From contig JAEWIY010000077.1 in NCBI GenBank assembly GCA_023386835.1, positions 1-14,692 of the forward strand: 14,692 nt of DNA, in the 5' to 3' direction. Origin of the DNA: Verrucomicrobiota bacterium (lineage in GTDB: Bacteria; Verrucomicrobiota; Verrucomicrobiia; Opitutales; Opitutaceae). The notes beneath the pieces were generated by a model. It was not told the origin of the DNA. It was given only the letters and a program-made list of their open reading frames with translations, and made no database searches. Below, in pieces: positions 6,929 through 13,226 of this stretch; position 1 is the stretch's first letter; every line of letters begins with the position of its first letter. Made by a program: the position numbers and the translations under genes.

Positions 6929-8371
6929 TTAATGGTCTGCCTGCGGCCCCCGGAAGATGAGGCGAGCGTAGCGGGTCAACGCCGGCTCGCCCGCGTCGGT
7001 CACCGCCAGGACAACGTGAAGTTCACGCGTTTCGTCCAGCTCCGGCGCCGTGAAGACCACCCGCGCCGGCTCGCTGGAGTGCAGCTCGACGGGCGGCCCC
7101 TCGTAGGATCCAGCTTCCGGATACACGTACCACTCGAAGGACAACGCATCGCTTTCCGGGTCCGTGGTCGCGGTCGCATCAAGCCCGATCCGTTCGCCGG
7201 GCTTCACATGGCGGATCGCTTCGCCCGCCACTGTGACCAGCGGCGGGTGATTGGCCTGCTCGAACGGCGCCACGCACCAGTCCAGCCGGGCCTTGAAGTC
7301 GTTCTGCAGCGCCACCGCCCACCGCGCGAGCACATGGTCGCGTTTGACCGTGCCATGCCACGCATCCGCCACGTTGGCCCAATAATACGGCCGGCCGACG
7401 CCCTTTTCCTCGCGCAGCCCATACCGCCCGCCCCAGCTGCCCCACTCCGGATGTTCCGGATGATTCATGCCGGTCGGCACGAGGTACAGGAAGGTCATCG
7501 AATCACCCTCCTTCTGCGGACGGTCGGTGTTGACCGGATACATTGATCCGAGCGGGCCGTGCCCGGTGCGCACGTCGCGCTCGATGTCGAAACCGCCCGC
7601 CGTCGCCGTCAGCGCAGAGAAGCGGTGATACCACCGGCCACCGTCGCGTTCCGGCCGGAACGTGTCGACCCACAGCGGAAAGGCCGGCGGCACCTCCCAG
7701 GTGTGCTCCCCAAACCGGTCGTCGGAGCTCAGCCGCAGGCGGCTCTTGAGCCGCGCATACTCCGCCGCGCCACGCTGGGCGTGCACCTGATCCAGCGCCA
7801 GTTTGAGCGCACTTGGGTTGGACCCGTAATCGGTTCCCCAATTGAGAAACCAGACGGGCCGCGGATCCTCGCTCTCCAGTGCCGCCAAAACCAGCTCAGC
7901 GGCCGCAGTGCCGACGCCGCCCGCTACCGTGCGCTCCAGGAGCGCCTCCATCGTGGGATAGCGCGGATCATGCTGCACCAACTGTGGGTAACACTCGCCG
8001 TACGCGCGCAGCAGCGACCGCACGATGCCGATTCCCGTCCGTTCGACATGCGTGTTCTCGCCTTCGCGCGCGACGGGACGGTTGGCGATGATCCCTTCAA
8101 TGTCCCACTCGTTGGCATACATCAAAAACCGGACCAACGACTGCTCGTCATCCGGATCACCACCCGCATCGGTTTCGACGATCACCCGGAGTCGTCCCGG
8201 ATCAACCGAAGCCAGGGCGGAATCGGCGAGAACCAAACCGAGCACGCCGAAAACGCACAACACACGCTCAACCCGCGGAACTCTTGCGAACCTCCTGAGT
8301 TGAAAACGGCCTGCGCTCAGCGCGTTTTCCGAGGTGCTGGGCTCCTCCAGATATTTGAATGCTGTGACCAA
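6929..8371 (-). CDS. DUF1593 (nucleoside hydrolase-like) exported protein with C-terminal Ig-like domain
   Basis: Up to 480 residues. After a hydrophobic export signal (about residues 37-55, ending A-L-A before S-V-D-P) comes the DUF1593/Sde182-type domain. It opens R-V-I-V-E-T-D-A-G-G-D-P-D-D-E-Q-S, an Asp-rich loop like the calcium/ribose site of nucleoside hydrolases, followed by R-F-L-M-Y-A-N-E-W-D-I-E-G-I-I and later F-L-N-W-G-T-D. The C-terminal 100 or so residues form a PKD/Ig-like module (D-A-T-A-T-T-D-P-E-S-D). Family members often occur with polysaccharide-degrading enzymes, and some are annotated as cellulose-binding; the true reaction is unknown. The start is unsettled: the in-frame starts are TTG at 8371 and GTG at 8263. 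The latter gives 444 residues but removes the basic part of the signal peptide. A perfect AGGAGG lies between them with no start at normal distance. It faces away from the hydrolase genes at 8587 onward. Confidence 0.85.
   Translation of the reverse strand: MVTAFKYLEEPSTSENALSAGRFQLRRFARVPRVERVLCVFGVLGLVLADSALASVDPGRLRVIVETDAGGDPDDEQSLVRFLMYANEWDIEGIIANRPVAREGENTHVERTGIGIVRSLLRAYGECYPQLVQHDPRYPTMEALLERTVAGGVGTAAAELVLAALESEDPRPVWFLNWGTDYGSNPSALKLALDQVHAQRGAAEYARLKSRLRLSSDDRFGEHTWEVPPAFPLWVDTFRPERDGGRWYHRFSALTATAGGFDIERDVRTGHGPLGSMYPVNTDRPQKEGDSMTFLYLVPTGMNHPEHPEWGSWGGRYGLREEKGVGRPYYWANVADAWHGTVKRDHVLARWAVALQNDFKARLDWCVAPFEQANHPPLVTVAGEAIRHVKPGERIGLDATATTDPESDALSFEWYVYPEAGSYEGPPVELHSSEPARVVFTAPELDETRELHVVLAVTDAGEPALTRYARLIFRGPQADH
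8291..8296 (-). promoter_or_regulatory. Orphan Shine-Dalgarno-like AGGAGG in the DUF1593 5' region
   Basis: Minus-strand AGGAGG lies just upstream of the basic n-region of the signal peptide. The first standard in-frame start downstream is the GTG at 8263, 27 bases away, too far for normal use. A TTG at 8271-8269 is out of frame by one base. Either the motif is coding coincidence (Arg-Arg) or the start uses an unusual codon. Confidence 0.3.
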
Positions 8372-8586
8372 CCGGCTGAGGGGTTGCTGGGATCACACGA
8401 GCACGCGCAAATGGCGCAACGTCAAAGCCTCTTCGTGACGGTAAAGTGCCCCGGTCCGTGCGGGGCGTTGACCTAGAGCGTGGCTCGACCTCGGATCAAC
8501 TTTCCCCTGCCCGCTGCTTCGACTAGCCTTCACTCAGCCCCTGAGCGGATCGTCGCGGTTGGCTCTCTTCCCCTTCCTTCGAGATC
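8372..8586. other. Divergent intergenic region with a hairpin and a weak promoter candidate
   Basis: This 215-bp gap (323 bp if DUF1593 starts at 8263) must hold the promoters for both directions. GCCCCG (8448-8453) pairs perfectly with CGGGGC (8461-8466) around 7 bases. CGTCA (8420-8424) pairs with TGACG (8436-8440). On the + strand TTGACC (8468-8473) is followed after 17 bases by TCGGAT (8491-8496), a poor -10. No ORF with coding character is visible. Confidence 0.3.
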
Positions 8587-9387
8587 ATGAAGATTCCCCT
8601 GCCCACCCTGTTCTCCCTCGTCCTCCTGCTCGGAGCCTGGCTGCCGGCGCGCGCTGCGGCTCCTTCCGAACGCTACACCTTTGTGGTCGTGCACGGCGCG
8701 ACCGCCGGCGCGTGGGAATGGAAGCGCACCGGTCAGTTTCTCACCGAGGATGGACACACCGTGTACCGCGCGACGCTCACCGGCCTCGGCGAGCGCATGC
8801 ACCTCAACAGTCCGGACATCGATCTGGAAACCCACATCAACGACGTGGTGAACCTGATCCTGTTCGAGGACCTGCACGACATCGTGCTCACCGGCCACAG
8901 CTACGGCGGCATGGTCGTCACCGGCGTGATGGACCGGGTGCCGGAGCGGATTCGCCACGTCATCTTCCTCGACGCCGCCGTGCCCGATGACGGCATGTCG
9001 CTCTGGGATCTGTTCGGCGGCCGCGGGATCCAGGATCCGTCGCGCTTCGCCGACGGCTTCATGCAAGTTCCCTGGGTGAAGCCGGGCGACAAGCCCCCGC
9101 ACAGCGTGAAGCACTCGATCAAGTGCTTCAGCCAGCCGGTGCCCTTCCGCAACCCCGCCGCGCTCGCCCTGCCCGCCACCTACGTCGCCTTCGTGCCAGC
9201 TGACCAGTCGATCGACGACCGCGCCGCCAAGGACAAAAGCTGGCAGCGCGCGCAGTCCCGTGGCTGGGCCATTCGCACCTTCCCCGGTGGCCATGTCGCC
9301 CAGCAGGAGGATCCGCGCGGCGTCGCGACGCTCATGGCCGACGCCGTCAGTGCCCCGCGGCCGGCGGCCGCCGCGGCAAGCAAGTAA
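8587..9387 (+). CDS. Exported alpha/beta hydrolase, EstC/methylesterase-like
   Basis: 266 residues with a signal peptide (residues 1 to about 24, ending A-R-A-A-A). The mature part is a compact alpha/beta-hydrolase: oxyanion strand V-V-V-H-G-A (33-38), then T-G-L-G-E-R, and the nucleophile elbow G-H-S-Y-G-G with Ser105. His236 sits in F-P-G-G-H-V-A-Q-Q-E-D-P and the probable acid Asp206 in F-V-P-A-D-Q. This arrangement, with almost no lid, resembles the EstC/salicylate-methylesterase/hydroxynitrile-lyase branch; an esterase is more likely than a lyase in a bacterium. Substrate cannot be assigned. The Shine-Dalgarno is weak (GAG shortly before the ATG), but the start is supported by the signal peptide. 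It probably starts a + strand unit: the next gene follows after 20 bp. Confidence 0.88.
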   Translation: MKIPLPTLFSLVLLLGAWLPARAAAPSERYTFVVVHGATAGAWEWKRTGQFLTEDGHTVYRATLTGLGERMHLNSPDIDLETHINDVVNLILFEDLHDIVLTGHSYGGMVVTGVMDRVPERIRHVIFLDAAVPDDGMSLWDLFGGRGIQDPSRFADGFMQVPWVKPGDKPPHSVKHSIKCFSQPVPFRNPAALALPATYVAFVPADQSIDDRAAKDKSWQRAQSRGWAIRTFPGGHVAQQEDPRGVATLMADAVSAPRPAAAAASK

Positions 9388-9407
9388 GGCAACGTTGCTC
9401 CTGCTCC

Positions 9408-10532
9408 ATGTCGCCACGTTTTCCCTACCGCCACCTTCTGGCACCGCTCATCGCGCTGCTTTGCACGGCGATCGGTTTCGCCCAGAATCGCCCGGCGCCG
9501 ATCGAATCACCGCAGGTGCACCCGGATCGGACCGTCACGTTCCTCCTCCACGCGCCCGAGGCCAGTCGGGTTGAGCTGAGCGGCCAGTTCCTGAGCGGCA
9601 ACCGGCCCATGCAGAAGAACGAAGCGGGCCTCTGGAGCATCACGGTGGGCCCGATCGAGCCGAACCTTTACCCGTACAGCTTCGTCGTCGACGGCGTCGC
9701 AGTCGCCGATCCGTCCAACCAGGACTTGTTTCCCAACGAACGCTTCAAGGCCAGCCTGGTCGACATCCCGGCCGAGCCCTCCCTGTTGCACGCGGTCCGC
9801 GAGGTGCCCCATGGTGAACTGACCTACAGCTTCTACCATTCGGAGAAGCTGCAGCGCGTCCGCCCCCTCGTCATCTACACGCCGCCGGGGTATCGTGAAC
9901 AGCCGGACCGTCGTTATCCGGTGCTGTACCTGGTGAGTGGCACAACGGATACCGAGGAGACCTGGTTCCGGGCCGGGCGCATGAACTTCATCCTCGATAA
10001 TCTGATCGCGGAGAAGAAGGCGGTGCCGATGATCGTCGTGATGCCCTATGGCAATATGATGATGGGCATGCCGCGGCCCAGCACACCCGAAGTGGCGGTC
10101 ATGTATCAGGCCTTCGGTGACGAGCTGGTCGGCCAGATCATGCCGTTCGTCGAACAGAACTACCGTGTCGTGGCCGACCGGGATCACCGCGCCATCGCCG
10201 GCTTCTCCCGCGGCGGCGGGCAGTCGCTCTTCACGACCTTCCGCCACCTCGACAAGTTCGCGTGGGTGGCCTCCTACGCCGCGTACCTGACCCCGGAGGT
10301 ATGCCAGCTGCACTTCCCGGAGACCTTTGGCGCCCAAAAACGGGATCCCAACCTGAAGCTACTCTGGCTCGGCGTGGGGCGCAGCGACTTCCTCTTCAAC
10401 GAGGCGGTCGCGTTCGAAAAGTTCCTGACCGAACAAAACCTGCAGCACCGCTCGCTGATCACGGACGGCGGCCACACCTGGATGAACGCCCGTCACTACC
10501 TGGCGGAGACACTCCAGTTGTTTTTCCAGTAA
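9408..10532 (+). CDS. Exported CE1/enterochelin-esterase-like esterase with N-terminal beta-sandwich
   Basis: 374 residues. A signal peptide (cleavage near A-F-A-Q, about residue 25) is followed by an E-set/CBM48-like beta-sandwich (about 35-120), with V-T-F-L-L-H-A-P-E-A-S-R-V-E-L-S-G-Q and Y-P-Y-S-F-V-V-D-G. The catalytic domain (about 130-374) starts Y-S-F-Y-H-S and has the family segment P-L-V-I-Y-T-P-P-G-Y. The nucleophile is Ser267 in G-F-S-R-G-G, the likely acid Asp327 in G-R-S-D-F, and the base His356 in D-G-G-H-T-W. This layout is shared by feruloyl/acetyl xylan esterases of CE1 and by enterochelin esterases. Next to a GH3 enzyme, a role in removing acyl groups from hemicellulose is favoured, but this is inference from context. 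A cluster of methionines (N-M-M-M-G-M, about 216-221) is unusual. No clear Shine-Dalgarno is seen; the 20-bp gap to the upstream gene suggests cotranscription. Confidence 0.88.
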   Translation: MSPRFPYRHLLAPLIALLCTAIGFAQNRPAPIESPQVHPDRTVTFLLHAPEASRVELSGQFLSGNRPMQKNEAGLWSITVGPIEPNLYPYSFVVDGVAVADPSNQDLFPNERFKASLVDIPAEPSLLHAVREVPHGELTYSFYHSEKLQRVRPLVIYTPPGYREQPDRRYPVLYLVSGTTDTEETWFRAGRMNFILDNLIAEKKAVPMIVVMPYGNMMMGMPRPSTPEVAVMYQAFGDELVGQIMPFVEQNYRVVADRDHRAIAGFSRGGGQSLFTTFRHLDKFAWVASYAAYLTPEVCQLHFPETFGAQKRDPNLKLLWLGVGRSDFLFNEAVAFEKFLTEQNLQHRSLITDGGHTWMNARHYLAETLQLFFQ

Positions 10533-10536
10533 CGGC

Positions 10537-10563
10537 TCCGCCCGGCGCGTTCCGCCCGGCGCG
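10537..10563. repeat. Tandem 14-bp direct repeat between esterase and GH3 genes
   Basis: TCCGCCCGGCGCG occurs at 10537-10549 and again at 10551-10563, a 14-bp period with about two copies, starting four bases after the esterase stop. It is too short to code and could be a protein-binding or RNA-processing site, or replication slippage. Confidence 0.6.
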
Positions 10564-10564
10564 G

Positions 10565-10578
10565 TTCCGCGGAATTCC
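10565..10578. promoter_or_regulatory. Overlapping palindromes upstream of the GH3 start
   Basis: TTCCGCGGAA (10565-10574) is a perfect 10-bp palindrome, and GGAATTCC (10571-10578) is a perfect 8-bp palindrome overlapping it. The pair ends 17 bases before the GH3 ATG at 10596. Palindromes of this kind suit a dimeric regulator such as a LacI-family protein, but no second copy was noticed elsewhere in the window. Confidence 0.3.
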
Positions 10579-10595
10579 AGCAATTGATATCTGTC

Positions 10596-13178
10596 ATGTT
10601 GCGCTCGCTCGTTCTTGTTTTCGTTCCGCTCCTCAGTGCGACGGTCTTCGCGCAGGAGGCCACGCCGGTTTACCTCGATCCCTCGCGCCCGCAGCGTGAG
10701 CGGATCGAGGATCTCATCGGGCGCATGACGCTCGAGGAGAAGACCGCGATGATGAGCAACGGCACGCCCGGCATTCCGCGGCTGGGCATTCCGAAGTACG
10801 ACTGGTGGAGCGAGGCGCTGCACGGCGTGGCCAACGCCGGCATCGCGACGGTCTTCCCGCAGGCCGTCGGCCTCGCCGCGATGTGGAACGAGGACCTGCA
10901 GCAGGAAATCGCGGGCGTGATCGGCGTCGAAGGCCGCGCGAAGTTCAACGGCTACGTCGGCACGCCTCTCGAGGGCGCGATCTTCCGCGGGCTCACCTTC
11001 TGGTCGCCCAACATCAACATCTTCCGCGATCCCCGCTGGGGACGCGGCCAGGAGACGTACGGGGAGGATCCGTTCCTCACCGCGCGGCTCGGCGTCGCGT
11101 TCGTCCGCGGTCTGCAAGGCGATCATCCGGACTACCTGCTCGCCGCGGCGTGCGCGAAGCACTACGCGGTGCACAGCGGACCGGAGCCCGAGCGACACGA
11201 CTTCGACGCGTCGCCACCCGAGGCCGATTTCCGCGACACCTACCTGCCCGCCTTCGAGGCCCTGGTGAAGGAGGCGCGCACGGAGATCGTCATGACCGCC
11301 TACAACTCGTTGTACGGCGAGCCGTGCTCGATCAGCCCCCTGCTCTACTCGCTCCTCGAGGAATGGGGTTTTGGCGGCCACGTCACGTCCGACTGCGGAT
11401 CGGTCGCGGATCTCAGCCGCACGTATCGCCGCGCCAGGGACTCGGCCGAGGCCAACGCCCTGACATTGCGGGCCGGCATGCACCTGCGCTGCGGCGACGA
11501 GGCGCGCGGACTGTTGGAAGCCGTCCAGCGGGGCTTGGTCACGGAAGAGGAAATCGACGCGAACCTGGCTCACCTGCTTCGCACGCTGTTCCGCCTCGGC
11601 TTCTTTGACCCGAAGGAGCGCGTGCCCTACGCCGCGATCTCCCCGGATCGCAACGACTCTCCGGAACACGGCGCGCTCGCCCTCGAGGCGGCCCGGCAGT
11701 CCATGGTTCTGCTCAAGAACGACGGCTTGCTGCCGCTCGACGTGCAACGCGTGCGCCGCGTCGCCGTGATCGGCCCCAACGCCACGTCGGTCCCGTCACT
11801 GCTCGGCAACTACAACGGCTCGCCCTCCGCGCCCGTGACCGTTTTCGCCGGGCTGAAGAGCGCGTTGGAGGCGCAGGGCGTGACGGTCGACTACGCGCAC
11901 GGCTCGGATTACGCGGAGCGCCCCACAGACGTCCGGCCGCTCGCCGGCGGGTGGTTCCACGGCGAGTATTTCGCCAACCCCGACCTGGCGGGTGAGCCGG
12001 TTGCCAAACGCACCGAGCGCCCGCTCAACTTCGATTTCGCCACCGCGCGCCCGTTCGGCGGACGCCCGGAAGGCGTGCCGGAAACGGGCATCTCCGCGCG
12101 CTGGAACGGCGAATTGCAGACCACGCTGGAAGGCGAGTACCAACTCGTCGCCAAGATCCGCGGCGGCGTCCGGCTCATCCTCGACGGTGAAACGCTGTTC
12201 GACGCGTGGACGCCCCCGGCCGGCGAAGCCGGCGTCGAGCGGGTCGTGAGCGTGACGCGGCGGCTGCCAGGCAACGCGATTCTCCCGATGCGGCTCGAAT
12301 ACGTGCAGGGTGACGGACCCGTAAAGCTCTCGATGCATTGGAGCACGCCGGCGGTGGACTCCGGCATCGCCGCCGCGCTCAAGAAAGCCCGCAGCGCGGA
12401 CGTGGTGATTTTTGTGGGCGGCATCTCCGCCCAACTCGAAGGCGAGGAAATGCAGGTCGATTACGAGGGCTTCGTTGGCGGCGACCGCGTCGCCATTGAG
12501 CTGCCGGAAATCCAGCAGCGGTTGCTCAAGCAGTTGCACGCCCTCGGCAAACCGCTCGTATTCGTCAACCTGTCCGGTTGCGCGGTCGCGTTCCCCTGGG
12601 CCGCCGACAACGTCAATGCCATCCTGCAGGCGTGGTATCCGGGACAGGCCGGCGGCACCGCGGTCGCCGATGTCGTGCTGGGCCACTACAACCCCGCCGG
12701 ACGGCTCCCGGTCACGTTTTACCGCGCGAGCACCGACCTGCCCGATTTCTCGGACTACCGCATGGCGGGCCGCACCTACCGCTATTTCTCGGGCCAGCCG
12801 CTGTATCCGTTTGGTCATGGCCTGAGCTATACCCGCTTCGAGTACACCCAGGTCGCCACCTCGGAGATCGGCGATCAGGGCGTGACGATCACGGTCGACG
12901 TCACCAACTCCGGCGAGCGGGACGGCGACGAAGTCGTGCAGCTCTACGCCGTGCCGCCGGACGCGGCGAGCCGTGGCGAACGCCGGACGCTTTGCGGTTT
13001 CGACCGCATTCATCTCAAGGCCGGCGAAACGCACCGCGTCACAATCGAAGTTCCGGCGACCGCGTTGCGCCGTTGGAACGACACCGCGCACCGCTACGAG
13101 CGGCCGACCGGCGAGTGGACGTTCTCGGTCGGCGCCTCTTCCGAGGACCTGCGTCAGACCGTGAAGGTCACGCTCTGA
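10596..13178 (+). CDS. Exported GH3 beta-xylosidase/beta-glucosidase-type enzyme with PA14 insert
   Basis: 860 residues. Removes terminal beta-linked sugars from oligosaccharides with retention of configuration. The signal peptide ends at V-F-A-Q (about residue 20). The N-terminal GH3 barrel carries Y-D-W-W-S-E-A-L-H-G-V-A, a hallmark of xylosidase-like members, then R-D-P-R-W-G-R-G-Q-E-T-Y-G-E-D-P and K-H-Y. The nucleophile is Asp266 in V-T-S-D-C-G-S. The second GH3 domain has V-L-L-K-N-D and an E-G-E-E-M-Q-V-D-Y-E-G-F-V-G-G-D-R segment that should hold the acid/base Glu (615-618 region). A PA14 domain (about 452-584, opening G-W-F-H-G-E-Y-F) is inserted in the C-terminal GH3 domain. A fibronectin-III-like domain ends the protein (about 760-855). 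The ATG at 10596 is preferred over TTG at 10584 because it starts the signal peptide directly; no good Shine-Dalgarno is seen. The 63-bp gap after the esterase holds repeats. The exact sugar (xylose, glucose or arabinose) is not determined. Confidence 0.95.
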   Translation: MLRSLVLVFVPLLSATVFAQEATPVYLDPSRPQRERIEDLIGRMTLEEKTAMMSNGTPGIPRLGIPKYDWWSEALHGVANAGIATVFPQAVGLAAMWNEDLQQEIAGVIGVEGRAKFNGYVGTPLEGAIFRGLTFWSPNINIFRDPRWGRGQETYGEDPFLTARLGVAFVRGLQGDHPDYLLAAACAKHYAVHSGPEPERHDFDASPPEADFRDTYLPAFEALVKEARTEIVMTAYNSLYGEPCSISPLLYSLLEEWGFGGHVTSDCGSVADLSRTYRRARDSAEANALTLRAGMHLRCGDEARGLLEAVQRGLVTEEEIDANLAHLLRTLFRLGFFDPKERVPYAAISPDRNDSPEHGALALEAARQSMVLLKNDGLLPLDVQRVRRVAVIGPNATSVPSLLGNYNGSPSAPVTVFAGLKSALEAQGVTVDYAHGSDYAERPTDVRPLAGGWFHGEYFANPDLAGEPVAKRTERPLNFDFATARPFGGRPEGVPETGISARWNGELQTTLEGEYQLVAKIRGGVRLILDGETLFDAWTPPAGEAGVERVVSVTRRLPGNAILPMRLEYVQGDGPVKLSMHWSTPAVDSGIAAALKKARSADVVIFVGGISAQLEGEEMQVDYEGFVGGDRVAIELPEIQQRLLKQLHALGKPLVFVNLSGCAVAFPWAADNVNAILQAWYPGQAGGTAVADVVLGHYNPAGRLPVTFYRASTDLPDFSDYRMAGRTYRYFSGQPLYPFGHGLSYTRFEYTQVATSEIGDQGVTITVDVTNSGERDGDEVVQLYAVPPDAASRGERRTLCGFDRIHLKAGETHRVTIEVPATALRRWNDTAHRYERPTGEWTFSVGASSEDLRQTVKVTL

Positions 13179-13188
13179 CGCCGCCACT

Positions 13189-13215
13189 GGAGCCCGCGAC
13201 CACGACGCGGGCTCC
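13189..13215. terminator. Strong hairpin between convergent GH3 and carboxylesterase genes
   Basis: GGAGCCCGCG (13189-13198) and CGCGGGCTCC (13206-13215) are perfect complements with a 7-base loop. The hairpin lies 10 bases after the GH3 stop and 11 bases beyond the convergent gene's stop. It has no T-run on either side. Its position and stability fit a two-way terminator of a GC-rich genome. Confidence 0.7.
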
Positions 13216-13226
13216 CCAGACGAGCA

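Noticed and set aside
7559..8476. 305-codon + strand frame opposite the DUF1593 gene
   Set aside because: The minus-strand reading shows a conserved domain and signal peptide; this frame shows neither.
10359..11747. 462-codon minus-strand frame opposite the start of GH3
   Set aside because: Shadow of a clear GH3 coding sequence; no motifs and no ribosome site.
11796..13187. 463-codon minus-strand frame opposite the end of GH3
   Set aside because: Shadow frame; it would also read through the convergent terminator hairpin region without a plausible start.
13189..13215. Hairpin as a possible small RNA or attachment site
   Set aside because: Its position between two convergent gene ends is explained by termination; no integrase, tRNA or direct repeat is nearby.
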